From: Paragordius varius
Taxonomy: Eukaryota > Nematomorpha
Assembly (NCBI GenBank): GCA_964247055.1
Contig: OZ176054.1
Location: 10,354,001-10,418,000, forward strand
DNA length: 64,000 nucleotides
Direction of reading: 5' to 3'
Shown here in pieces: positions 24,290-35,485 of this stretch. The notes under the pieces are model-generated. The model did no database searches. It was not told the origin of the DNA and saw nothing but the letters and a program-made list of their open reading frames with translations. A program made the position numbers and the translations under genes. The stretch's first letter is position 1, and each line of letters begins with the position of its first letter.

Positions 24290-26520
24290 AATCTAAGGGG
24301 AGTGCGACAAATTTAATAGATCCAAAATCCGAATGGGCCACTGTGCTTGGTGAACTCACTTCCAAAACCAGGCAAAGGCAGGCTGTCTACGAGGATTGGT
24401 TATCTGCGGGGACTAAACGATTTCTCCATGAGATACGGAATAAGTACACCAGTCACCGCAGAGCATGTATTAGGGCCGATGCGGATCGCTTGAGCAATGA
24501 CAGGCAGGCGTTTGCACGATATTTTTCTAGACTGGCAGCTAGGAACATTCATGGGAACACTATTTTGTAGTTCGCTTCCTGCTTCGACGGCCCAGACTCT
24601 TTAGTCTACTTTCTCATGGGCTGGTAATGGATAGCCTGACGAATGTGATCTCTTTGCACCGAAATTATATTGATCTGTTGGATATAATAAAACGACCCAG
24701 GATGACGGTATCAATGATCATCCATTCTTGAAGGGACATTTCGTCTAGGTATTGAATTTTTACGAAACTATAAATGTCCAGGGCCAAACCGCAGCGCGGC
24801 GGATGTATGTAAAAAGAAAATCGACTGGTGCACCGACAACGTCTAGCCTGCCATCAATAGTTGGTTAGAACGTGGCACACTATGGAGGAATGGATGAGGT
24901 AATTAATATCGCAAAGCAGGAGAATCCGGGCACCCCTAATGATTACAGGGGTATAGCCCTGGTGAACACAGTATACAAAATATTGGCCAACATTGCGCTG
25001 TCTAAGAGTACAGTCCTTTGATGATGAACTCTATCATGCAATCTATGGTTTTAGGGGGCAGGGGAACGATGGATTTATTCTGTTCTTTGGTAGTATTCAT
25101 CGAGAAAAGCAGGCGCCATAAACACCCGCTCTACTTGGGTTTTGTGGATATAGCCAAGGCTTTTAATAAACTGGATAAGCATGTTATGCGTGTGTGGAAG
25201 AGGGTTGATATAGAGGAAAATTTTAAGAACTTTATACTTCACTTGCTAATCCGAAACGTAGTCGGGTGGCTGAAACGACCCGTTTAGACTAAATTTATTC
25301 GGAACGAGGTCTGAAGCAAGGATGCCCTCTGTCCACAAAACTCTTCATCTTGGCTATGAACTTAATAGTACGAAAGTTACATGCGAGCTTTTCTAACGTC
25401 TTTTTCAAGGTGCTCTGTTACACAAACAACCTTTGCATCTTGACAGATACAAAGCTAAACTTGGGACAGGTCCTTGACCAGCTGGAATCTGACGCCTATT
25501 GGCCTTAATATAATTATGATAAGTCAAAAGTGATGATAATAGGCCGGTCTGATATGAAGAAGTTCAACACGGTTGGAGGAAAGCTTGAAATTGTGGTGTC
25601 CTTTCGATACTTGGGGATTATAGTGGACAAAAACATAGCTCCATTTACTCACCTCTGCTCACGTTCCGCAAAGCTCATCTTTGAGGGTTTACACTGTTTA
25701 TATCGCTCGAAAGGGGTCCAAAGGCTGAAGTTAAAAATATATAAAGGTCTAATCCTTCCTAGCATTCTATGTGGCTTGTCGGTGTGTCCAAATTCTATCA
25801 AGCATACCCGCAAGGCTTAGGTATTTGTAAATAAATCGTTGAGAGTCATCACAGGTGATATTTACTCCAAGAAAACACGGTGCCAACTTGCCACTTGCAA
25901 ACTTCACTTAATAACCGATACCTTGCCTCTCGTGCCGGGAATACCGTTATCAAGTCTGAAGATGGTAGCCAATAAGCTGCGCCATAATAAAATGAGCCCG
26001 CTTAAGGCAGCTCTGGAGTGGAAACTGGATGCCCGTTCAGCCTATTGGAAGTTCAAAAATGACTACGTATGCGTGTTTTCATTGCTGCATGTAGGCCTTT
26101 CGGACACAGACTTTGTCACTCTAGTGCTAAATGGGGGTTGAAAAAATAGATGCAACAAATTAAGAAAGAATTCTAAAAGTAAGAGGAAGGACTCCATTAC
26201 GCCAAACGCCAGCGTTGACGCGAGCGCCGCCTTCAAAGACTATCTGCATAACGAACGGATCCGGTGAGGGATAGTTTTTGGTTAACTGTAACCTTAAATA
26301 CTTTGATAGGGGGTAAATTGCATATAATTTAATATTACAATCACTTTTAAATTATCTGTTGTACTACATGTATTACTGTATATACCCTTAAAAGCACCCA
26401 ACAAGGAAGTGGGGTCTCCCTGCCCTGAAGCGTGAGCGCAGGAAGGCGGTAAGGGTCGTCCCGTGTGAACAGTGGCGGTTAAAAACCATACCTGTCACAT
26501 CCTTTTTTGGATACCTCGAT
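24290..26520 (+). mobile_element. Decayed non-LTR retrotransposon (LINE), full frame lost
   Basis: Fragments of a single polyprotein read in order on the plus strand: RQAFARYFSRLAARN (near 24510); a reverse-transcriptase block QENPGTPNDYRGIALVNT (near 24918); LYLGFVDIAKAFN (25131); GLKQGCPLSTKLFILAMNL (25312); a palm remnant where YADD is expected but YTNN is read (near 25418); SFRYLGIIVD (25599); and a C-terminal region to about 26150. Frames change repeatedly and stops interrupt, so it is dead. Its base composition is markedly more GC-rich than the surroundings, including a 3' tail to about 26520. A hAT-like tip (CAGTGGTTCCCAAGGGGCA) lies just upstream at 24260. I cannot name the clade. Confidence 0.75.
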
Positions 26521-26727
26521 AAATTTAATTTGCAAATCCATTGATAGTTATAAATTATTTGATAACAATAAAGCAGATAAAATGCAAAAATCAATAATTA
26601 TATTGAGTGATATCCAATATTTTTAAATAATTTAAAGATATAAATTAAAGTCACAGACAAAAGAAGCATCAATTTTAAAATTGTAAATAATAGTGTTTTA
26701 AATATGTTTTTGACAAGGATAACTATA

Positions 26728-27120
26728 CCATTTACAGTTCATATTCACCCTTAAACAATTCAAATTCACCCTTGAACAATTCAAATTCACCCTTGAACAA
26801 TTCAAATTCACCTTTGAACAATTCAAATTCACCCTAAAAATAAATTATGTGTTTTCGAACTAATATAACTCATTATTAATATGAAATATAAGTTTATGGT
26901 GTAGTTTATTATTTTTTCAGTATTAATTTAATTTAAAACAAAATTTTAATTTTTAAAAAAATATATAAAATATAGGTATTTTTTAATCTTAAAAAGCATA
27001 TATACTTATTTGAGGGTGAATTTGAATTGTTCGAGGGTGAATTTAAATTGTTCAAGGGTGAATTTGAATTGTTCAAGGGTGAATTTGAATTGTTTAAGGG
27101 TGAAATTGAATTGTAAATGG
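26728..27120. mobile_element. Fold-back element family C, best intact copy
   Basis: 393 bp flanked by TATA on each side. Left end CCATTTACAG, right end TTGTAAATGG. Each arm contains four to five tandem copies of a 21-bp unit (AATTCAAATTCACCCTTGAAC on the left, its complement on the right), followed inward by a unique AT-rich core with AAATTATGTGTTTTCGAACT. It has no open frame. It serves as the reference for the LINE-split copy at 3607-5562. Confidence 0.85.
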
Positions 27121-27776
27121 TATATTATAATAAAATAAATTATTATATATTCAGCTTAAGTGATTTTACTTATAGGTTCTAACCGTAAATAAAAAATTAA
27201 ATATTTAATAAAATGCGATTTCTTATATTTTATATATTTAAGGAATTGATTATAGTTAAAGCAAATATTATTTCAAAAATAAACTTAAAAAAATTAATAA
27301 TTCTATTCGAATATAATACATAATGAAAGTATCATAAGCCCAATGGACCACTCCTCTACCTTACTAATGATAACCTTTTTTATTCTTTAAGTTCAGGCGT
27401 TTAGTAATAATTTATTATTAATTAGTCCTTCACACAAACTTATACTTTGTAGATTAATTGCATAATGAGTCAAAAATATAAAAAAATAAAATTATTTGTA
27501 TTTTTTAAATAATTTTTAAGATTTTCATATAATATTATATATATATTATTGGAGATAAATGGATTTTTTATATATTTCCATAAAAATTTAATAGGGCTCA
27601 GATGCGGATTTCCCATGACTGAAGACATAAATTTTAAAAATTCTACATTATTAAAATAATTTATTAAAATAAATAATAAATTTATTAAATGATGTTCTAT
27701 GATGGCTTTTGACCATTCTATTTAGCTGGCAATGCAATTTTACCTATACAATGAAAAAAAAATTAGTTATATTTTT
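27121..27776. other. 3' flank of CHMP6
   Basis: AT-rich, no exon seen. The 3' UTR and polyadenylation site of the minus-strand CHMP6 gene should lie here. Confidence 0.4.
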
Positions 27777-28545
27777 TTAACTTTTAAGATTTGTGGGCTT
27801 ATTGAGTTGAGGTGTATCGGTTAATTCTTCCATGTTTGGAACATCAGGTAACTATAAAAATATGAATGATATTTTAACATTATTTGTATATATTTTAGCA
27901 AAAACTAATTATCAATCTTAAGGAAATTAATAAACATTTAAGCTTATTTGTCGTCCTTACTTATATATTAATTAGTTAAGGGTTATTAGTATAATTAATC
28001 ATTAATAAAACTAAATTTTACATTTTGAAATTATTTATCTTATCCGTAACAAATCTTTTTTGCATAGTTTAATATATCTACCCTAAAATTCTAATGTCAA
28101 AACAATAAGCTAAGAAAATACGTTTAAAACATATTTTATAAATTTGTGGGAACGACAAAGTTTGTATTAAACATAGGCATCGCCAAATTAATTAAAAAAA
28201 TAGATCAAATGAAGTTAAACAAAATAACATACATTAAATATTTAAATATACAATTATGTATAATTGATAACGTAAGAAACTGTAACAGTATAGCGCATGT
28301 GGCATAATATACTATTTAAAGTTCAAATTCACTCTCGAACAATTCAAAATCACCCTAAAAATTATGTGTTTTCGAACTAATAAAACTCATTATTAATATG
28401 GATTATATCTTTAAGGCATAATTTATTTTTTCAATATTATTTTAATTTAAAACATTTTATTTTTTAAAAATATATGAAAATATAGGTAATTAATTGTAAA
28501 AAACATATAATTTTGAGGGTGAAGTATTGTTCGAGGGTGAATTTG

Positions 28546-28576
<31 letters not shown>

Positions 28577-31500
28577 AACATTACCAAAATAATGACGATA
28601 AAAAATTAGGAAAATATGAAATTCAAGTAATTTCAAAATATTAAGTATTCTTCGGAGAATTAAAAAAATAAAAAAAAATTGGTTAACGTGGACTAAAATT
28701 ATTTTATAATGGCTAAGATATCTACCAAACCAAAGCACTGATGGTTAACTTAAAAATTTATTGCAATCTATGACAACATACTCATGAAGTTGTGAATTCG
28801 TGGCAACATCAATAGAATACAGATTAAATTGCAATAACTGTCAGGCTAAATACATTGGATAGTGTAAAAGAGAAATTAGGGTTCAAAGACTGTATAAGAT
28901 ATAAAAATACAGCCATATTTTTACATTGTTTGGAGATAACCAACAGTGCGCTTATCAGGTAATCTTAGCCATTAAAAAAGATTAATCCAAGTTAACAAAA
29001 AACTCCTTAGTTATTTCTACTAAATAGGCGCAAAACGAGAATACACTCACAAATTTTGAAACCACATCATATGGAAACCTTTATGTAATAATTAAATTAC
29101 TTGTATTTTTATACTTCATTATTTAGGTAATTTTAAAATAATCATGCGCCATACTTTATTGACGGCTTCTTTTGTAATAAAAATTTATCATTAATTTTTT
29201 GTTCAATTTAATTAATTTTGTTCCAACTTTAAGTTGTTTTCAAAAACAACAGACGATGACAGGCTGCCAAAATATAAAATTTTAATAAATTTATTTTCGT
29301 TTTATCTTATCACTTCGTATAGACAAATATTTTAAAAAAGTTTAGGGCAAAAGAAATTATTAAAAAATTATTCTCTAAAACTATTACTTTAAGGGCATGT
29401 TGCATTTCTTCATCAATTAATTGGTTATATTCATGCATGACATCCTCTTCGTCTTGTTGACTTATGTTTGGAGAAATTATAGCTTGAATCTCCTAAAAAA
29501 GCATATATGATATATATATATATATAGACTAGTTCTGTCCAAAATTTTGTTTAATTTCGTTTTCTATGGCTTGTGGGTGGTTTTAGTGTTTAAAGAACTT
29601 TTATGGTGTTTGTTAGGTTCATTGATCCTTCCAGGCTTTCTTTCCATATTTTAATTACTTTTTTGATGATTAGTTATTATCTCATTCATATTGTTTCTAA
29701 TAAATTTAGTCTTTAATATTTTGTTAGTTTAAAAATTTATGTTCTTTATGGATTTGAAGATTTTATGTTTAATTTGATCGTCAAGTTTAGTAGCAAGTTT
29801 TAAACAATTTTCGTCAATAGTTTTCCAATTTTTGTTTTGGAAGTGAATTTAACAGTCACATTGGTATTAATGAAAACGATATCAGGGGGGGGGGGGGGGA
29901 GTGCAAGGCGGAAACGGCTATGAGGGTGCTGACCATATGGGTGAACAGATGTTGGAATATTGCCATGCAAATTAATCATAACTCACGACTTTTCAAACAA
30001 CAAATTCCTAACCATGTGAGGGATTACATCCTTTTTCCTAAAATAAAACAGCCACAATTAGTTAACAACAAGACTCACCAAACAAGCTTCACACCACACA
30101 AAATCCTGATTGCAGTCTTGAAAAAATTAAAACAAACGTAAACCCTTATACCAAAACCATAGCAAACTGCAAAATTAAACAATCAGAACAAACTACATCA
30201 GCCAAACATTCGAAAAGCTCCAACAAAATATTGAAATCATGGGTTCAAAATGGAATAACTAACTAAAGTTAAAACAGCAGATAACATTTGTGGGTGGGGA
30301 TGCAAGCCATACATCAAAAAAACAAAAATTCGGTAGTGGAAAAAAGAATTGAAAGAGGTTACAAAAGAAAAAAATGACGCCTCCAAGGCATTGAAAAGGG
30401 ATAGCAATGATAAAAACAGATAAACATTCTTGATAGCAAAACACAAAGCGTAGAAAGAATTAGAAAAACTATAAACGAAAATTGCCTAAAACTGGCCACT
30501 AAACTTGAGGAACAAATTAAAAATAAAAAAATATTTAAATACATAAAGAACATAATTCAAAAAGACAAGATATCATTAAGACAAAATGTATTAAAAACAA
30601 TATGAATGAGATAATAACTAACCCAGAAAAAGTAATTAAGATATGGAAAGAAAGCCTGGAAGGATCAATGAACGAAATAAACACTTTAAAAATTCCTAAC
30701 ACTAAAACTACGCACAAGCGGACCCATGCACGTAATTACAGAAAACGAAGTATTGAACCAATGCAAAAAATGAAACCAAACAAATCGTCAAGCGAAATAT
30801 CACATGATCTTCTTAAACCAATATTATGCTTTACAAAATACCTTACAACTTTCTTCAGTGAAATTATTACTAAACGTGAAATTCCTCATGATTTGAATAA
30901 AGGTATAACTATCCCTATAAACAAAAATAAGGGGAGCTGTCTCGTCTGCCCCCCCCCCCTAAAAACTTCTAGAACACACTTTCAAAATATGCATCATTGA
31001 TCGAATTACAAACTATTATAATAACAAATAATCAGTTTGCATTCCCTAAAGAACATGACCTACAGATGCCATATTCATAATCAGGTAACAGCAGGAATAA
31101 TGTAATACTTTTCAAAAAATCAGATATTTCCCTAGAGCAATCAAATGGGCCATACGACAAAATTATATTAAAAGGAATTATTACTACTTTTCTATGAAAA
31201 TACAACCACAATAGTACACAGGCAAATAGGAGACACGGAACCTTTTCAAACAAACACTAGCCTACACCAAGGGTCTGTACTTAGTCCGTTACTATTAATA
31301 ATAATATTAGACTGTATCACAAAAAACATATCTACCCAACCGTCCAGGGAGTTAATTTTCGCGGATGACATCGTTTTAACAGACACTTCACTTGAAAATA
31401 TGTCAAATAAATTTAGGACATGAAAAATTTGCCTTGAAAGCCATAGGCTAAAAATGTATCTAATAATAATAAATGGCTAATATACAGAGCAGGAGTTAAG

Positions 31501-34483
31501 GTTCTTATTTATGACACCGAAACTTTGCCCCTAAATAAAACAAATCTTGACAAAATGCTATATACGGAAAACAAAATACCTGAGATTGTTGTTCTGACAA
31601 CAATATCTATTTTAATCACAAAAATGACGTAGAAAAGTCAAAATAAGCAGATTTTAATACTTGGGTCACTTGAGAGAAGACAAACCGACAATCCACTCCA
31701 AACCATTAAACGCATACAACCCTCTGGAAACGAAACAACCGCAAAGAAGGCCCGACACACTCCTGGAAAGACTATAAAATTTGTCATAAAAATATTTAAA
31801 CTCATCTTTACCAAATGTGTAAAGGTGCTATGGAATAAGATGGTTTGTGGAAACCTAAAATGATATCAAAAGTTTCTGGTATTAAGTATATATAACATAT
31901 ACCGTCATTATTTTTTGCAAGTGTTTGGAATATTTTCATTAAAATTATATATAATCTTAATCATATATATTTCGCTAACAAGGTAAAAATATTAACACTA
32001 AAAGAGATGCTTTAATTCCCAAAATTCATAACATAATGAGTAACTATTATCGTTTAAAATAAGGTTAAATATTTGCTTCCCATCCATGTCTCAAATTCAA
32101 AATACGTATTTTTAAATGTAAGATTAATTTTAGCGCAATTATTTCATCATCATCATCATCAAGTTGTTGTTTCTCCAGTTTGTGCTAGCTTGCAAATTCT
32201 TGAGCGAAGCTTGCGATCGTGACAATCGTCTTTGTTCAGTTGAGTTAAGTGTAAGTCATGGTTGAGTGTTTTTTCCCAATCATGGTATGGTCTGCCTTGT
32301 TTTAAATTGCCGTTCGGATAAAAGGATCTAATTTTGTTAATCCAACTATTTGAGCGTTCAATGTGGCCCCAGTATCTGAGACGATTTGCCCTGAGAAAAG
32401 AAGACATAGGTGCGATATGAAACAGACTATGTATGCTTTTATTATTATTTGTTTTATCATTGTGGTACTGATTGGTAAAACATGATTTTCATTAGTTTGA
32501 TTTAAGGGCCAACATTCGCTAGCATATGTTAGGGCAGGGCGAATGGCAATCGTGTAGATTTTGCCCTTGTTTGGGTTTGAAATGTGTTTAAGTGTCATTA
32601 TCTACTTGAGTTTATGAAATTTGGCCCAAGCCTGATGTGTCCGTGTTGTTATGGCGTTTTTAATATTCATATCAGCTGCTATTGTGTCACCTAGGTAATT
32701 GTACTACTATCTCGATGTTTATAGATGGGAAGTAGGTATTTTGTGTGGGATTGTTTGGGTTTATATCTGGTGTTGTACAAGCTTTACATACGAAATTTTC
32801 AATGCCCAATAAACTTCCTTTAATTTGTAAGCACTTTTTATGGACCCATAGCTGAATGGGGCATGGGAATTTTATTACAGGTACAGGTGAGCCTGTTATT
32901 AAAGCCCTTGTCTTATCTGTGTAAATTTTGAGGCCAAATTTTTCTAACGTAGATTTCTAGAGGTTATATTTATTGATAATGGCTGTTTCGCTATTGGCTG
33001 TTAGTATTATGTCGTCAGCGTACATCATCTCGAAAGTTAAACCTGTTTTTATATTATCAGTTATTACATCCATAATAATGATAAATAGTAATGGACTGAG
33101 GATGGAGCCCTGGTGTAGTCCGACAGTTACTGGAAATTGATTGGTATCACCCACGGGAGTTCTCACGCAACTATTGGTGTTCTCATATAGTAAGCTTATT
33201 ATCCATTCCGGAATTTCATAAATTAATAACAGTGTATCTAAGTTTGCAAAAGATTGCCGTTTTTAAAAGGCATTGTTAAGTAAAGTCTAAAGCAAGGATG
33301 TCCACACAAATGCATTCACGGCCCGCTTCTTAAACTCAAAAAACCTGGCGAGTCGCATACAATATAACAGATGGACATTAATAAATATAATATTCTATTT
33401 AAATTATGCGACTGAAATATATATATATATATATGTTATATATAAAGATTTGCCATAAAATTAAAACTTATCTTGAATAAAAAAAATATATATCTAGTTA
33501 CCTTTACGATTCTCGTTCATAAAAAATTAAATGATTGATAATTATTGCCTCAAAGAACTCATAGTAACTAACGATTTACGTAATTTTCAATATGTTTTAG
33601 GCCGTAAAAAATGAATCTTTAGATTACTATTTTATAGTGTACACTTTGTTCGATGAATTGATCCATATATACATCTTGTTAAATTTTTAAACGCTTGCCA
33701 TATATTAAATGTTTGCAAATTTTCGTTGTAAAAAACTTTTCATACCATAGTAATAATAATATTGTAAAACCTTTTTACTCTAAAAAAATTTTATTTTCAA
33801 TTTAAATTAATTGGGAAACAAGTTTATGCGGTTATTTTGAAAGATTTTGAATATGAACTAATCTGATCACCTGATGTGAAATAGTTTAACCATAAACACT
33901 TTTAATTTTAAAAGCTTAACCAGATTTGTTTGATGTAAAAGCAAGTCAATACGTTATTATATACCTTTTGATAATCTGCCGATTCTTTTGTTTCTTCCAT
34001 TATTTTTTCGATTTGGTCCAATGAAAATAGCTATTTTATGGATTAATAATATACTTTATTCAATTCTTTAAGGCATTGGTTACCAGTTTCTAAACTGTGG
34101 ACAACATCCATTTGAATCTCAGAAAATTCCACATTGTGTATCTTAAATAATTAATATTGAAAAATACAATCGTTTCAATATTTTCCACAAGTTTTTCTGT
34201 TCTATCTATTAAATTTTCCTTAAATCTTTTTTTCCGTAACAGCAATATCGCTTTACTTTTAATAAAAAAAAATTTACTCTCTCCTATCTTGGGCCAAAAG
34301 TTGTCGTGCTAAATTTTTTTCCCTATCTATATCCATGTACAAACGTTTTTGATATTGGTAAAGTTTATCTCTTTGTTGTTTCATTTGCTTTAATTTATTA
34401 TATATGCGTTATACCAATATTATAACATCATTCTTGGTAATTTTATTAGGGTTATGTCCAGATCTTCCAAATAAATTTCCCAT
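27777..34483 (-). CDS. CHMP6: CHMP6 / VPS20, ESCRT-III subunit, with four introns of 22-27 nt
   Basis: ESCRT-III subunit that links ESCRT-II to the CHMP4/Snf7 polymer at endosomal membranes. Exons on the minus strand: 34483-34415, 34387-34278, 34255-34168, 34141-34055, 34030-33965, 29492-29388, 27851-27777; 199 residues against about 201 in human. The N terminus MGNLFGR has the myristoylated Gly2 typical of CHMP6. Core matches: ILQMKQQRDKLYQYQKRL (human ILQLKQQRDKLRQYQKRI), NLARQLL, LLRKKRFKENLIDRTE (LLKKKRYQEQLLDRTE), EIQMDVV, IEKIMEETKESADYQ (VERILDETQEAVEYQ) and the acidic tail LPDVP (LPEVP). All four early introns are GT-AG, 27, 22, 26 and 24 nt, and removing each keeps phase. The last two introns are 4472 and 1536 nt and hold LINEs and a fold-back element. 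The transcript starts towards a tRNA gene 86 bp upstream. Confidence 0.96.
28316..28548. mobile_element. Fold-back element family C, short copy
   Basis: Left arm AGTTCAAATTCACTCTCGAAC and AATTCAAAATCACCCTAAA; right arm GAGGGTGAAGTATTGTTCGA then GGGTGAATTTGAT. The core is the family core (ATTATGTGTTTTCGAACTAA). It lies in the last intron of CHMP6, followed by an (AT)n run at 28552-28576. Confidence 0.7.
29540..29880 (-). mobile_element. Inverted LINE fragment, same family as the adjacent plus-strand LINE
   Basis: Its minus-strand reading repeats, with differences, the plus-strand stretch at about 30460-30720 of the neighbouring LINE; shared strings include AACAATATGAATGAGATAAT and GGAAAGAAAGCCTGGAAGGA. 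The two copies face each other around a 15-base G run (29885-29899). Because the overlap is a duplication, simple twin priming with no overlap does not explain it. It may be a second insertion or a rearranged 5' inversion. Confidence 0.7.
29900..31860 (+). mobile_element. Decayed non-LTR retrotransposon in the CHMP6 intron
   Basis: Plus-strand fragments of a LINE polyprotein: the 132-codon frame 30602-31000 before the polymerase core (NPEKVIKIWKESLEGSMNEI, then LTTFFSEIITKREIPHDL and a GITIPINKNKGS finger-like block), LHQGSVLSPLLLIIILD at about 31263 and the catalytic-type LIFADDIVLTD at about 31353. Frames shift and stops interrupt, so it is inactive. A run of 11 C lies at 30949-30959. It inserted antisense to CHMP6. 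Confidence 0.75.
32141..33250 (-). mobile_element. LINE fragment with GAT-repeat tail and PHD-like finger
   Basis: Minus-strand reading: VGLHQGSILSPLLFIIIMD and MMYADDIILTANSE (33166-32957), then a Cys/His cluster QLWVHKKCLQ...FVCKAC (about 32875-32770), then IAIRPALTYASECW (32550) and the C-terminal RANRLRYWGHIERSN, ending in a (GAT)n tail at 32143-32158. The same finger inside the reverse transcriptase is seen in the LINE at 3801-5380, so they are related. Stops and frame changes are present. It sits sense to CHMP6 in its 4.5-kb intron. Confidence 0.8.
33251..33964. other. Remaining part of the CHMP6 large intron
   Basis: AT-rich. A GC-richer patch at about 33295-33360 (AAGGATGTCC ... CGGCCCGC) resembles one end of a hAT-type element, but no partner end was found. 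No exon seen. Confidence 0.35.
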
Positions 34484-34569
34484 CCATAAATCAAATGTTT
34501 TGCTCTTTTCATATTAGGCTCACAAATTTGTCTTATATAACCTAACCTTAACGTGATTAATCTTATTGT

Positions 34570-34641
34570 GGGGATGTAGCTCAGTGGTAGAGCGTCCGCT
34601 TCGCATGCGGAATGTCATGGGTTCAAACCCCATCATCTCCA
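34570..34641 (+). tRNA. tRNA-Ala(CGC): tRNA-Ala, anticodon CGC
   Basis: It folds as a complete cloverleaf: acceptor GGGGATG with CATCTCC (one G-U), D arm GCTC/GAGC, anticodon stem TCCGC/GCGGA with loop TTCGCAT (anticodon CGC), T arm ATGGG/CCCAT with loop TTCAAAC, and discriminator A. The A box (TAGCTCAGTGGTAG) and B box (GGTTCAAACC) are intact. There is no intron and no encoded CCA. It is followed after two bases by six T. It lies head to head with CHMP6, whose ATG is 86 bp away. Confidence 0.97.
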
Positions 34642-34642
34642 A

Positions 34643-34648
34643 TTTTTT
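34643..34648 (+). terminator. RNA polymerase III terminator of tRNA-Ala
   Basis: A run of six T directly after the discriminator base of the tRNA, the usual polymerase III stop. Confidence 0.85.
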
Positions 34649-34814
34649 ATTATTTTTTTGTACCCTTCTTGGGATTTCTTTAATTTTTACCCATATTTCC
34701 CATAGTATTTACAGTAAGAACCCAATTTTTAAACCTTTTTTGGGCATAGAGATTTTAGATGAATAGGTTTCGTTTCCAAATGGTGCCTTTTAAAATATAC
34801 AAATTGTGATTTAG

Positions 34815-34972
34815 GCGAACAAAAAGCCAGGAATATTTTTAGTTTTCCGAAAAATCTAACCAAATGGAATTGGGAACAACATTATATAAGGTTAATAGTA
34901 GTGATAGCGTGATTATTTATTAGGCACGGCGTCGAACTCGTGCAGTGTTCAATTGCCGAATTTCGATCCTAA
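34815..34972 (+). CDS. Candidate exons of an unassigned small gene next to the tRNA
   Basis: After TTTAG at 34811-34814, an open stretch 34815-34890 reads EQKARNIFSFPKNLTKWNW then EQHYI, a composition unlike random AT-rich translation. It ends at a GT. A 33-nt GT-AG intron (34891-34923) joins it in phase to 34924-34972, reading HGVELVQCSIAEFRS and a stop. Alternatively, the second exon in another frame is open to 35009 (SCSVQLPNFDPNTELHNE...), so the splicing is not settled. A start may be the ATG at about 34760. I do not recognise the protein. Confidence 0.4.
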
Positions 34973-35485
34973 TACTGAGCTCCATAATGAAACTATGCCT
35001 TGGCACTGTGTAAAATTTTCATGGGCCCTTAGTCCAAATTTAGTCTTTTCCTCTCAATAAAATAGGAAAAATAAAAACAGTGGTTGTCATCAGAGAATTT
35101 TGACGGATCGAATAAAATATTTTTTGGCCTAAGAGGTAAGCAATAGTTAGGATGCCATTTTCTGAAGTACAGTTACTACGAAATTGGTGAATCTCTATTA
35201 CAGATTTAAGAGCTCTCTTCGTTAATTATATTTTTCATCGTTTTATTCAATTTTTATAAAGTATAAGCCATAACGTTTTCAATTCTTACTTCGTAAACAA
35301 AGATTTTCAACCTGGTGTAAAAAATAAGAAGCCGTGAATATTTATCTTTGCATTTTACCACTTGCTAGAAAATTAACTTAATAATTTAATAATTATTGTG
35401 TGGTTTACTTAACTGAATAGGCAAATTTTTATAGACAGAATATATTATTGTGCTCACAAGTTAAAAATTATTACAGGTATTGCAG

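Noticed and set aside
33290-33420. Possible hAT end (AAGGATGTCC, CGGCCCGC)
   Set aside because: No matching opposite end or target duplication found.
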